Origin: Acidimicrobiales bacterium
Lineage (GTDB): Bacteria > Actinomycetota > Acidimicrobiia > Acidimicrobiales > SZUA-35
DNA: 64,000 bases
Direction of reading: 5' to 3'
Assembly (NCBI GenBank): GCA_020630195.1
Contig: JAHDBV010000009.1
Coordinates: 16,334-80,333 of the forward strand
Within the stretch, counting starts at the first letter, position 1, and every line of letters starts with the position of its first letter. Shown here in pieces: positions 41,840 through 50,468 of the stretch. The notes under the pieces are model-generated. The model saw nothing but the letters and a program-made list of their open reading frames with translations. It made no database searches and was not told the origin of the DNA. A program made the translations under genes and the position numbers.

Positions 41840-42748
41840 TCAGCGCAGGCCGAGACGCAGGACCTTGCGCGCACCGGCCTGCACGGGCAGGTGATCGGCG
41901 GCGAGCCCGGTCGAGTACACGAGGGCGGCACCGGCCGGCCCGTCGTGGAGGTCGGGTGAGAACCCACGGAAACGGGTCTCCCCACCGGTGTAGCCACCGG
42001 CGTTGAGCGTCACGACGAGATCGAACCGGCTCGCCTCGGAGGCGAGGCCGAGCGACTGGCCGACACCGATCGTCTGGACCCGGAGATCGTCGAGATCGGA
42101 GACCGAAGTGCCGAACGCCCGCCGCAGGGTGGGCACCAGACGATGTTGGACGCGGTCGGCGACGTCACGCAGGAGCTCACCGTCGAGGAGCACGAGGTCG
42201 CCGTGGCCGTCGGCCGCGAGCAGGAGACGTTCACACAGCTCGGGTTCGACGACGGCCGGTTGGAGCAGAACGGGGGCGGCGGCGATGACGCGACGGCCGG
42301 GCATCCGTCCGTCGAACACGGCGATGGCGCGGCCCAGACCGGAGAGGAACGACGCCTCGGGATCGAGATGACGACGGTGACGGACCCGGGCGTCGGCATC
42401 GGCGACGATGACGGTCGGTTCACCGACGAGGGGCTGGGTGAGGAGGCCGAAGTCGACGTCGGCACCACAGGCGGCCCGGACGTCGTCGGTCACGGGCTCG
42501 GAGGTGAGGACCACGCCACGGAGTTCGTCGGAGGCGGCGCAGAACCCGCTGAACCGACCGAGTGCGTCGACGAGCTCGGGGCCTCGCCCACCGATCACGG
42601 CGATCACGACGGAGCTGCCGCGGCACACGTCGTCGAGCGGGGCCACCCGACCATCGATCTCCACCACGGTGGCGGGCAGCAGCGCGCCCACGTCGATCGA
42701 CCGCTCGAGGGTGATCACTGGCGTGGTGTTGGTGGTGATGGAAGCCAC
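41840..42748 (-). CDS. Redoxin-like plus prolyl-4-hydroxylase-like protein
   Basis: 302 residues. The first half (LERSIDVGALLPATVVEIDG, then SSVVIAVIGG) resembles AhpC/TSA-type redoxin folds but lacks the redox CxxC. The second half has LNAGGYTGGETRF, the GGETxF strand of prolyl-4-hydroxylase-type 2OG-Fe(II) oxygenases, then a distal His and Arg in DHLPVQAGARKV. The proximal HxD iron ligands seem absent: the expected place reads SLGLASEASRFD. Activity is uncertain. CAGACT at 42779-42784 (complement) would start a 25-nt leader before this GTG. Divergent from the CHAD gene. Confidence 0.5.
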   Translation of the reverse strand: MASITTNTTPVITLERSIDVGALLPATVVEIDGRVAPLDDVCRGSSVVIAVIGGRGPELVDALGRFSGFCAASDELRGVVLTSEPVTDDVRAACGADVDFGLLTQPLVGEPTVIVADADARVRHRRHLDPEASFLSGLGRAIAVFDGRMPGRRVIAAAPVLLQPAVVEPELCERLLLAADGHGDLVLLDGELLRDVADRVQHRLVPTLRRAFGTSVSDLDDLRVQTIGVGQSLGLASEASRFDLVVTLNAGGYTGGETRFRGFSPDLHDGPAGAALVYSTGLAADHLPVQAGARKVLRLGLR

Positions 42749-42840
42749 GGGCGGGAACTCGTTTCTGCGTCGAGCGGAAGTCTGACACGTCTCGATGTCG
42801 GCGGGGTTTCCCATCGGTGACGGCGAAACGACGGTGAGGA

Positions 42841-42860
42841 CTTGAGGCATTCAGCTCAAG
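42841..42860. promoter_or_regulatory. Inverted repeat between the P4H-like and CHAD genes
   Basis: CTTGAG and CTCAAG are separated by 8 nt in the 232-bp divergent intergenic region. It could be an operator or simply chance; no matching copy was noticed elsewhere in the window. Confidence 0.25.
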
Positions 42861-42980
42861 AGTTCCCCAACTTCTCGGGATCCCGCCCGTGCCGGGGGTC
42901 TCGACCGAGGTCTTCTCCCCACGAAGGGGGATCGGCGCGCGCACTACCGTCGTCGCCGAGACCGCTGGAGGGGAGTCGTG

Positions 42981-43733
42981 ATGGCCGGTCGCCTGCGTCG
43001 AGACGAACCGGTCGGACCCGGCCTGACCCGCGTGGCGACCGAACACCTCGACGTCGCCATCCGGGCGCTGACGGTGCTCGACGAACCCGGCCCCGCGATC
43101 TTCGAGGCCCGGCGCCGGGTGAAGCGCGCCCGCGCCCTCGTCCGACTCGATCCGGCGGCCACCGCCGTCGAAGACCCGTCGCTGCGCCACGCCGCCCGCC
43201 TGCTCGCACCCTTCCGTGACCACGACGTGGCCCGCGGGCGCCGCCGCCTCGCCGATCGGGGCGACGCGGACCACTCCCCGATGCCGTGTGCACCCATCGT
43301 GCGGCGGGCCGGTCGGGGCGCCCAGACCGACCTGCTCGGTGCTCGGCTCCGCCTCGAGCGCTCGGCGCTCCAGCAGCTCGACCTCGACGGCTACCTCGAC
43401 GGGGTGACCGAGAGCTACCGCCGGGTGCGCCGCGCCCGGCCGGCGCCCGAAGACGTCGAGGCGCTCCACGACTGGCGCCGATCGGTCAAGGTGCTCGCCT
43501 TCCAGCTCCGTCCGCTCACCCGGCGCGGTGGCGAGGGTCTGCGGGCCGGATCCGACGCGGCGGCCCGACTCGCCCGGCTGCTCGGCACCCACCACGATCT
43601 CGCCCTGTTCGACCCCGACCCGGATCCGGCACACCTCGACGCGATCGAGGCCGACGCCCGGGCGATCGGCGCCGAGCTGACGGCGGCGAAACCGAAGGCG
43701 TTCCGTTCGTTGCTGGCCGGCGAGCTCAGCTGA
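42981..43733 (+). CDS. CHAD-domain protein
   Basis: 250 residues, helical. The repeated H-x-x-R-R-x-x-K signature of CHAD domains appears as FEARRRVKRARALVRL near 45 and EALHDWRRSVKVLAFQLRP near 165, plus basic helices between. CHAD domains bind inorganic polyphosphate and occur near polyphosphate enzymes; here there is no CYTH domain or kinase beside it. ATG at 42981 has GGAGGGGA 7 nt upstream, and TACCGT at 42945-42950 is a possible -10 giving a short leader. Its 3' end overlaps the XPB helicase gene by 8 nt (convergent). Confidence 0.8.
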   Translation: MAGRLRRDEPVGPGLTRVATEHLDVAIRALTVLDEPGPAIFEARRRVKRARALVRLDPAATAVEDPSLRHAARLLAPFRDHDVARGRRRLADRGDADHSPMPCAPIVRRAGRGAQTDLLGARLRLERSALQQLDLDGYLDGVTESYRRVRRARPAPEDVEALHDWRRSVKVLAFQLRPLTRRGGEGLRAGSDAAARLARLLGTHHDLALFDPDPDPAHLDAIEADARAIGAELTAAKPKAFRSLLAGELS

Positions 43734-45369
43734 GCGACGACCCGCCGAGTGCGGCGGCGTCGACGATGTCGTAGTGGTAGCCCTGCTCGGTCAGGAACCG
43801 CTGCCGTCGACGGGCGAGCTCCACCTCGACGGTGTCGGTGGCCACGAGTGAATAGAAGTGGGCCTGGCGGCCGTCGACCTTCGGCCGCACGATCCGCCCG
43901 AGACGCTGGGCCTCCTCCTGGCGGCTGCCCCAGCTCCCCGAGAACTGGACCGCGACCGACACCTCGGGCAGGTCGAGGCTCACGTTGGCGACGTTCGACA
44001 CCACGAGCACATCGAGTGCCCCACGGCGGAGCGCCTCGTAGCGCTCCTCCCGCTCTGGCGCGGGTGTGTCGCCCGTGACGAGTGGGGCGCCGAGCTCCTC
44101 GGCGGCCAGGCGAAGCGCCTCGAGATGGGTGCCGATGACGAGGGCCGGCTCACCGGGGTGCCGGGCGAGCAACGTCCGGGCGACGTCGCGTTTCGCCGCG
44201 ACGGCGGCGGCGATGGCCGGACGTGTGGCCGGCTCCGCCCGGGCGTGGGCCAGCAGCTCGTCGTGGGTCGCCGGGACACGCACCTCGGTGCAGACCGCCG
44301 GCGCCAACCACCCCTGGAGTTCGAGGTCCTTCCAGGGCACGTCGTACCGCTTGGGCCCGACGAGGGCGAACACGTCGGCCTCCCGACCGTCCTCGCGTAC
44401 GAGGGTGGCGGTCAGCCCGAGCCGGCGGCGACCCTGGAGTCCGGCGGTGAGTTGGAACACGGTGGAGGGCAGGAGGTGCACCTCGTCATACACGACGAGG
44501 CCCCAGTCGCCGGCCTGCACCGCCTCGAGGTGCCGGGCACCGCTGCGGGCCCGGGTGGCGAGCTGCTGGTAGGTGGTGAGGGTGATCGGCCGCAGCTCCT
44601 TGCGTCGAGCCGAGTACTCCCCCAGGTCGGCCGGATCGAGATCGGTGAAGCGGAGCAGCTCCCGCCGCCACTGGTCGAGTGCGGCCTGTCCGGTGGTGAG
44701 CACGAGGGTGTGGGCGCCGACCTCGGCCATCGCGGCCACCGCAGTCACGGTCTTGCCGGCGCCGCACGGCAACACGATCACCCCGGTGCCCGACGGCAAC
44801 CAGCTCGCCACGGCGTCGCGCTGATAGCTCCGCAGCACGGTCTCCCCGGTCAGGCCGAGGGCGTGCCCGAGTCCCGGCGACAACGACGCGAGATCCTCGA
44901 CCGGCCGCCGGAGTTCGACCAGGCGCTGCTTCAGCGCGCCGTGGCGTTCCGCCGTGACGAGCGCCTCGTGATCGTCGATGCGCAGCTCGACCGCGGCGGC
45001 CACCCGATCGTCGTCGAGCACCTCGTCGAGGATCGGGGGCTCCGCGGCCCGCAGGCGCAGGCCCTCGGCGCCACGGGTGAGCGTGAGCGCCCCGAACCGG
45101 GCCATCGTGTCGGTGACGGTGGTGAGCACGGCGTGGGGCACCGGTGCGGCGGCGAACCGGACGAGCACGTCGACGACCGACTCCGCATCGAGCCCCGAGG
45201 CCGCGGCGTTCCAGAGGCCCACGTCGCCGAGGGCGTAGGTGTGGATGAGCTCGGGAGCGGTGACGAGTTCGGCGAACCGGGCGAGCTCGGCCCGGCAGGC
45301 CTCGGCGTCGGGATGATCGAGCCGGAGGAGGAGCTGGTCGGTGGCGGCGACCACCAACGGGCCACTCAC
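43726..45369 (-). CDS. XPB/Rad25-type DNA repair helicase
   Basis: 547 residues, a superfamily 2 3'-5' helicase. The N-terminal damage-recognition-like domain spans about 1-175. RSYQRDAVASWL precedes Walker A LPCGAGKT near 200, the DEVH box in VVYDEVHLLP, SAT-type GLTATLVRED, and C-terminal motif VI QRLGRIVRPK. FSGSWGSRQEEAQR is typical of XPB. Related proteins in mycobacteria unwind DNA. The GTG start overlaps the upstream partner gene's stop as GTGA, so the two are made together. The frame continues upstream but inside the partner gene. Confidence 0.92.
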   Translation of the reverse strand: MSGPLVVAATDQLLLRLDHPDAEACRAELARFAELVTAPELIHTYALGDVGLWNAAASGLDAESVVDVLVRFAAAPVPHAVLTTVTDTMARFGALTLTRGAEGLRLRAAEPPILDEVLDDDRVAAAVELRIDDHEALVTAERHGALKQRLVELRRPVEDLASLSPGLGHALGLTGETVLRSYQRDAVASWLPSGTGVIVLPCGAGKTVTAVAAMAEVGAHTLVLTTGQAALDQWRRELLRFTDLDPADLGEYSARRKELRPITLTTYQQLATRARSGARHLEAVQAGDWGLVVYDEVHLLPSTVFQLTAGLQGRRRLGLTATLVREDGREADVFALVGPKRYDVPWKDLELQGWLAPAVCTEVRVPATHDELLAHARAEPATRPAIAAAVAAKRDVARTLLARHPGEPALVIGTHLEALRLAAEELGAPLVTGDTPAPEREERYEALRRGALDVLVVSNVANVSLDLPEVSVAVQFSGSWGSRQEEAQRLGRIVRPKVDGRQAHFYSLVATDTVEVELARRRQRFLTEQGYHYDIVDAAALGGSSLS

Positions 45370-47639
45370 GCGGCGTCGACCCCGCGGACCTCGTCGACGG
45401 CGAGCAGATGCACGCCGGCGTCGTCGAGCAACGCGACCGGGTCGGTGGCGAGCAGCACACCACGCAACTCGGCGCCCGCCGCGGTCGTCACCCGGACCGA
45501 TCGACCCACCGAGCGGGCGAGGGCGAGATCGATCGGGTCGATCGCCGGCGGCTCCGGTTCGTCGTCCGCGAGTTGGCGGAGCGCGTCGTCGAGTTCGACG
45601 TCGGCCACGTCGACGCCGACCGAGGCGCCGAGCCAGTCGGCCGGCAGACCCTCGCCGTGGTGGGTCTCCACCGTCGGGGCCGGGGTCTCCAGTCGGACCA
45701 CGTCGCCGTCCATCGTCGGCATCTGCCCCGCGGCGCGCAGCTCGTCGAGCACCTCCTCCGGGCTCGCCTCGGCCGACAACACGGTGGGAGCGAGCAGGCG
45801 CAGCCCGAGACGGTCGGCGCGGCGCATCCCGGCGATCGTGATCGCGGTGACGTCGTCGTCGGTCACGATGACCGAACCCGCCCGCACGACGCGGACCCGA
45901 CCGTGGCGGCGTTCGACGTCGTCGAGCAGGAAGTCGAGCGGTTGGGGCCGGCCGGTGAGCGACACCCGATCGAGCGTCTCGCGCACACGGTCGGCCGACC
46001 ACCCCCGGTCGAGGGCCCGCCGCAGCGTCGCTTCGGAGAAGCGCCAGCGTTGGGCACCCTCGGCCCGCTCCCGGTCGGCGAGCAGGTCGAGCGTGGCGGT
46101 GAGCTCGGGCGTCACGGCCCCGAGCGCGGTGGCCGTCAGGTCGGCCTGGAGCACGACGTGATCGCCGTCCTCGCCCAGGAGTTCCCGGGCGGCGCCGTGC
46201 AGTTCGTCGTCGTCGCCGAGGTCGGCGGCGAGCACGGCGGCGAGCACCGGGGCCGGTCCGTGGTCGACGACGAGTCCGAATCGGGTCGCCTCCTCGACGG
46301 TCCACGCGATCCAGGCATCGGCATCGGCGATCGGCAGCCGCCACCGGTTGGGGAGCCGCCACAACGACACCGCTGCGAGCATGACGGGGTCGAGCACCTC
46401 CCCCACGGCCACGGTGTCGATGGCGGCGAGCAGTGCCCGGCGGGCGGGCGGGCCGACCGTGACGAGTTCGAGGTGGTCGAACACGCCGACGGTGCGCCCG
46501 TCGATCTTCTCCCCGATGAGCGGGTTGATCTGTTGCTGGTCGAGCCAGGTCCGCACCAGCACCTCCCACCGCCGCCAGCGGGGCAGGCCGGCCCAGGGGT
46601 CGGCGAGATCGGTCGGCGCGACGATCCGGTCCAACCGGACGAGCAAACGGGCCGTGAGGGCGAGCTCGAGCACGAACCCGATCTCGCGCTCGTCGGAGGC
46701 GAACTCCTTCGCGAGGCGTCGGACCTCGCGGATGCCGATGGCGCCGTCACGACGCACGGTGAGCGAGCCGTCGGTGGCCGCCCGCACCACCGAGTCGAGC
46801 AGGTCGAGCAGGCGGCCGGCCGCCTGGGCCGAGGTCCCGCGTACGCCGTCGACGGGCGGCCCGACGAGCGGGGTGGGCTCGGGGGCACGCAGTGCGGCGC
46901 CGGGAGCGAGTGGACCGAGGGCACCCATCACGATGTCGCGGGGGATGCCGATCACGTCGGGATCGTCGCTGGCGACGGCGCCGACCTCGGCGATGAGCCA
47001 CTCGAGGGCCGGGCCGAGGCCGTCGTCGATCGCCGTCGGCACGTGCACCGCACCACGGCCGCTGAGCAGCCGGTCGAGCAACACCTCGATGCCGTCGGGT
47101 CCGTCGGCCCGCAGCAGCGGCACGATGTTGGTCCGACGGAGCCGGGCCGTGATGGCCCGGGCGACCAGCGTCGGCGGCAACGACTCGTCGATCTCGACAC
47201 CGGTGCGTTCGGCGAGTGCCACCCGGGTGGGAGCGGGGAGTTCACGCCAGAGATCGATCACGCTGATGGGCAGACCGAGTGCCGCGCCGATCATCGGGCC
47301 GACGGCCGGCGCGAGGCGGACGATGCCACCGTCGACGGTGACGAGGACCCGGGCGGCCAGTCGTTCGACGGCCTCGGTGACCCCGATCGGATCATCGGTC
47401 CCGAGCAGCTCGTCGATCTCCGCGACCGTCGAGCGACCGTTCACCACGAGGGCCTCGAGGACCACCAACATGCCGATGTCGGCGTCGAGCAGGGCCCGGC
47501 TCAGCGAGATCGGCGACGACGCCCGTCGGGCGAGGGCGCCCCAGCCCCCGACGACCGCGTCGAGCAGGTCGGGGCGGTGCCGGAGGAGGTCGCGGATCTC
47601 GTTCGGAGATCGGCGCCGGAGCTGTTCGGAGAACTGCAC
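45366..47639 (-). CDS. Large XPB-helicase partner protein
   Basis: 757 residues. No enzymatic motifs visible. The N-terminal half is built of helical, winged-helix-like units (EIRDLLRHRPDLL; ALVVNGRSTVAEIDELLG), and the C-terminal third (RFSEATLRRALDRGWSADRV, DFLLDDVERRHGRVRVV) resembles the helicase-associated domain of the protein that sits beside XPB in mycobacteria. The GTG lies 6 nt after CATGCT (47646-47651, complement), a leaderless start. Overlap with the helicase gene indicates a stable complex or shared pathway. Exact role unknown. Confidence 0.75.
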   Translation of the reverse strand: MQFSEQLRRRSPNEIRDLLRHRPDLLDAVVGGWGALARRASSPISLSRALLDADIGMLVVLEALVVNGRSTVAEIDELLGTDDPIGVTEAVERLAARVLVTVDGGIVRLAPAVGPMIGAALGLPISVIDLWRELPAPTRVALAERTGVEIDESLPPTLVARAITARLRRTNIVPLLRADGPDGIEVLLDRLLSGRGAVHVPTAIDDGLGPALEWLIAEVGAVASDDPDVIGIPRDIVMGALGPLAPGAALRAPEPTPLVGPPVDGVRGTSAQAAGRLLDLLDSVVRAATDGSLTVRRDGAIGIREVRRLAKEFASDEREIGFVLELALTARLLVRLDRIVAPTDLADPWAGLPRWRRWEVLVRTWLDQQQINPLIGEKIDGRTVGVFDHLELVTVGPPARRALLAAIDTVAVGEVLDPVMLAAVSLWRLPNRWRLPIADADAWIAWTVEEATRFGLVVDHGPAPVLAAVLAADLGDDDELHGAARELLGEDGDHVVLQADLTATALGAVTPELTATLDLLADRERAEGAQRWRFSEATLRRALDRGWSADRVRETLDRVSLTGRPQPLDFLLDDVERRHGRVRVVRAGSVIVTDDDVTAITIAGMRRADRLGLRLLAPTVLSAEASPEEVLDELRAAGQMPTMDGDVVRLETPAPTVETHHGEGLPADWLGASVGVDVADVELDDALRQLADDEPEPPAIDPIDLALARSVGRSVRVTTAAGAELRGVLLATDPVALLDDAGVHLLAVDEVRGVDAA

Positions 47640-47698
47640 CCGCCCAGCATGCCGCCACCCCGCCCCCACCCGGAGACCCGGGCCCCACCGGACGCGAC

Positions 47699-47724
47699 GG
47701 TGGCCCCGCCGCAGCGGGGCCACC
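47699..47724 (-). terminator. Terminator hairpin after the thiolase gene
   Basis: Perfect 11-bp inverted repeat GGTGGCCCCGC/GCGGGGCCACC with a 4-nt loop, 75 bp past the thiolase stop and upstream of the next gene on the same strand. No U tract. Confidence 0.75.
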
Positions 47725-47746
47725 ATGCGAGTTCCGAGCGGCGTCG

Positions 47747-47814
47747 GAGACGCTCGATCACCCGGGTCGCGTCAGAGACGCTCGATCACCCGGGTCGCGT
47801 CAGAGACGCTCGAT
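47747..47814 (-). repeat. 28-bp tandem duplication of the thiolase 3' end
   Basis: Two exact 28-bp copies (47747-47774 and 47775-47802) and a 12-nt partial third copy (47803-47814) that is the coding end of the thiolase gene. The copy at 47775-47802 contains the real stop codon (47800-47802); the other copy repeats that stop sequence downstream. A recent slippage event, or an assembly artefact. Confidence 0.85.
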
Positions 47815-49005
47815 GATCATCGCCATGCCCTGGCCACCACCGACACACATCGACTCCATGCCGATGGTCTTGTCGGAGTCGATCAGGCCGTTGATCAGCG
47901 TGGTCATGATGCGGGCACCGGTCATGCCGAACGGGTGACCGAGGGCGATGCCGCCACCGTTCACGTTGAGCTTGGCGTGATCGATACCGAGCTCCTCGGC
48001 CGACGGCAGCACCTGGGCGGCGAACGCCTCGTTGATCTCGACGAGGTCGATGTCGCCGATGCTCATGCCGGCCCGGGCCATGGCCTGCTTGCAGGCCTCG
48101 ATCGGGCCGAGGCCCATGATCTCGGGGTTGAGGCCCGTGACACCGGAGGACACGATGCGGGCGAGCGGCGTGATCCCGAGCTCGGCGGCACGGGTGTCGC
48201 TCATCACCACCACGGCGGCGGCGCCGTCGTTGAGCGGGCAGGCGTTACCGGCGGTGACGGTGCCGTCGGGGCGGAACACGGGGTTGAGCTGCGAGATCTT
48301 CTCGTAGGAGGTGCCGGCGCGAGGGCCGTCGTCGGCGGAGACCACGGTGCCGTCGGGCAGGGTCACCGGCGTGATGTCCATCTCGTAGAAGCCGCGGTTG
48401 ATGGCCTCCTCGGCACGGTTCTGCGACTGGACACCCCAGCGGTCCTGGTCCTCGCGGGACACGCCGCGGCTCTGGGCGACGTTCTCGGCGGTCTGGCCCA
48501 TAGCGATGTAGATGTCGGGCAGGCCCTCGGGGGCGGTCCAGCTCTCGGCCCCACCCTCGGAGCGCTTCGCGGTGCGGGCCATGGCGTCGCCGAAGATCGG
48601 GTTGACGGCGGTGCCGGCATCGGAGGCGCCGTTGCCGTACCGGGACACGAACTCGACACCGGCGGAGATGAAGGCGTCGCCCTCACCGGCGCGGATGGCG
48701 TGGGCGGCCATCCGGATCGTCTGCAGCGACGAGGAGCAGTACCGGTTCACGGTGACGCCGGGGACGTCGTCGAGGCCGGCCATCACGGCGGTCACCCGAC
48801 CGATGTTGAAGCCCTGCTCACCGGCGGGCGAGCCGCACCCCATGATGAGATCCTCGATCTCGTTCTTCGGGAGCTCGGGCACCTTGTCGAGGGCCGCGGT
48901 GACCATCTGGGCGGCGATGTCGTCGGGGCGGGCGTCCTTGAGCGAGCCCTTGAAGGCCCGACCGATCGGGCTGCGGGCGGTGGAGACGATGACGGCTTCT
49001 GGCAT
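47800..49005 (-). CDS. Acetyl-CoA C-acyltransferase (thiolase)
   Basis: 401 residues. Nucleophile Cys in VNRYCSSSLQTI near 90, the NEAFAAQ and GGGIALGHPFGMTG (catalytic His) motifs, and the C-terminal Cys in MCVGGGQGMAMI are all present, so it is a complete degradative or biosynthetic thiolase of the FadA/AtoB type. It cleaves 3-ketoacyl-CoA or condenses acetyl-CoA. ATG has CGGAG 5 nt upstream. A 28-bp perfect palindrome 60 bp upstream suggests control by a TetR-family repressor, as for many fatty-acid genes; that repressor is not in the window. Confidence 0.93.
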   Translation of the reverse strand: MPEAVIVSTARSPIGRAFKGSLKDARPDDIAAQMVTAALDKVPELPKNEIEDLIMGCGSPAGEQGFNIGRVTAVMAGLDDVPGVTVNRYCSSSLQTIRMAAHAIRAGEGDAFISAGVEFVSRYGNGASDAGTAVNPIFGDAMARTAKRSEGGAESWTAPEGLPDIYIAMGQTAENVAQSRGVSREDQDRWGVQSQNRAEEAINRGFYEMDITPVTLPDGTVVSADDGPRAGTSYEKISQLNPVFRPDGTVTAGNACPLNDGAAAVVVMSDTRAAELGITPLARIVSSGVTGLNPEIMGLGPIEACKQAMARAGMSIGDIDLVEINEAFAAQVLPSAEELGIDHAKLNVNGGGIALGHPFGMTGARIMTTLINGLIDSDKTIGMESMCVGGGQGMAMIIERL

Positions 49006-49064
49006 GAGAGCTCCGATTCCGATGCGGGCGCGCCGGTCCATCCGAGGCCCGCCGGCATGGTGCC

Positions 49065-49092
49065 AGTTTCTTGACCGCTCGGTCAAGAAACT
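49065..49092. promoter_or_regulatory. 28-bp perfect palindromic operator, TetR type
   Basis: Two 13-nt arms (AGTTTCTTGACCG and its exact complement) around a CT spacer, core TTGACCG-CT-CGGTCAA. It lies in the divergent region between the thiolase gene and a DUF2085-like gene. CACCAT (a possible thiolase -10, 49057-49062, complement) lies 2 bp beyond its edge, so occupancy would block that promoter. Confidence 0.75.
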
Positions 49093-49136
49093 CGGACGCG
49101 TCGGTCGAACCGGGTCGCCGACGACACTGGATCGAG

Positions 49137-49721
49137 ATGCCGCCGTGCCGATGGGTCGTGGTGAGCGAGTTGAGCGATCCCGGCGCCCTGCCGTCCGAAC
49201 GTGCCTCCGACGAGGCGACGATGACCGCCCAGCAGCAGCTCGCGCTCGCACGACTCGACAGCGGCCTGGCCCGCCTCGGCGCCGCCGAGCGGGATCGCCT
49301 CGCCCGCAAGACGATGTGGCTCAGCCACCACTGGCCCGACGACTACGGCGAGCGCTGCGTCCGGATCGGCCACCACCACGTCTGTCGCCGCTGCGCCGCG
49401 CTCTACCCACTCGGGATCGTGATCGCCGTGTTGTCGGTGCTCGGCGCACCGCCCTGGCCGATGTCGTGGGATCCGTGGGCGATCTGGCTGCTCTGTCTCC
49501 CCGCGACGATCGCCTACGTCGCCGAAGCGGTCGGGTTGTGGCCCTACCACGCCCGATTCCAGGTCGGCACGATGTTGATCACCGCCGTCGGCTTCGGCCG
49601 GGCGCTCGGCTACGAGCTCGAGACCCGGTGGTCGTCCGAGTTCTGGGGGCCCGTCGCGGTGTTCGGCGGCATCTGGTTCTTCGCCACCCTCATCGCACAT
49701 CTGCGCCGTCCCGCTCGCTGA
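49137..49721 (+). CDS. DUF2085-like membrane protein
   Basis: Up to 194 residues. LSHHWPDDYGERC and HHHVCRRCAALYPLG form the Cys/His-rich loop typical of DUF2085 membrane proteins, followed by three or four hydrophobic helices (PLGIVIAVLSVLG onward) and a short basic tail. The Cys/His set may bind a metal. Start uncertain: ATG 49137 lies 8 nt after GACACT, but ATG 49221 (MTAQQQLALARL) has GAGG 5 nt upstream and loses no conserved part. It shares the palindromic operator region with the thiolase gene and may be under the same repressor. Confidence 0.6.
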   Translation: MPPCRWVVVSELSDPGALPSERASDEATMTAQQQLALARLDSGLARLGAAERDRLARKTMWLSHHWPDDYGERCVRIGHHHVCRRCAALYPLGIVIAVLSVLGAPPWPMSWDPWAIWLLCLPATIAYVAEAVGLWPYHARFQVGTMLITAVGFGRALGYELETRWSSEFWGPVAVFGGIWFFATLIAHLRRPAR

Positions 49722-49756
49722 CGCTGCTCCCCTCACGGCGTTCTCCGCGAGCGCTC

Positions 49757-49780
49757 GGAACGCCCACACCCGGGCGTTCC
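49757..49780. terminator. Bidirectional terminator hairpin
   Basis: GGAACGCCC and GGGCGTTCC (9-bp perfect stem, 6-nt loop) lie between two convergent genes ending at 49721 and 49787, the classic place for a shared terminator. Confidence 0.75.
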
Positions 49781-49786
49781 CCTCGC

Positions 49787-50443
49787 TCAGTCGTCGGGGT
49801 GGACCTCGGCGAAGGCGGCGACGAGATCGGCGAAGCCATCGCGATGTGCGGCGAACCCGGGATCGGGCGGTTCGGGGCTGCCGCCGACGAGCAACGCCGA
49901 GCCGAGCGCCTGCATCAGCTCGGTGACGGTGGTGCGCTTGTGCACCTTGTTCTCCGGCATCGAGGGATGGATCACGACGTCGCTCGTGATCGTGCCGAGA
50001 TCGGCGGGCACGACACCACGCACCGGGCGGCCCTCCAACAGACCCGTGGCGACCTCGTCGTCGTGGGTCTCCACGATGATCACCCGGGCGAGATCGTCGA
50101 TCACGGTGTCGCCCGGTGTCGCCGGCCAGCACAACATCGTCCGCACGACGAGTGCGGGCGTGTCGAGCAGCAGCCGGAGGGCGACGCTGCACCCGTTGGA
50201 GCCCGCCACCACCGCGATCCGGTCGTGGCCGGAGGCACGGATCGTCGTGGCGAGGGCGGCGCGCTCGTCGGCCCACGACCGGGGGGTCGCCGGCCGCTGG
50301 TGCACGACCACCTCGACGCCGCGATCCCGCAGTGCGTCGACGACGCCGCTGTCACCCCAGAAGACCTCGCCCGTCATCGGCGGGTCGTCGTAGAGGCCGC
50401 CGTGCACGAGCACGACGGGGAGCCGTTCGACGGATTCGTTCAT
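49787..50443 (-). CDS. Alpha/beta-hydrolase-fold protein
   Basis: 218 residues. PVVLVHGGLYDD near 10-20 is the oxyanion HGG segment, and VVAGSNGCSVALRL near 79-92 is a nucleophile-elbow-like turn that reads GSNGCS rather than the standard GxSxG, so the nucleophile may be Ser or absent. Later motifs are weak. The ATG is 6 nt after GACACT (50450-50455, complement), a leaderless start. Substrate unknown, activity uncertain. Confidence 0.65.
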   Translation of the reverse strand: MNESVERLPVVLVHGGLYDDPPMTGEVFWGDSGVVDALRDRGVEVVVHQRPATPRSWADERAALATTIRASGHDRIAVVAGSNGCSVALRLLLDTPALVVRTMLCWPATPGDTVIDDLARVIIVETHDDEVATGLLEGRPVRGVVPADLGTITSDVVIHPSMPENKVHKRTTVTELMQALGSALLVGGSPEPPDPGFAAHRDGFADLVAAFAEVHPDD

Positions 50444-50468
50444 GCCCCGAGTGTCGCAGGGCGACGGA

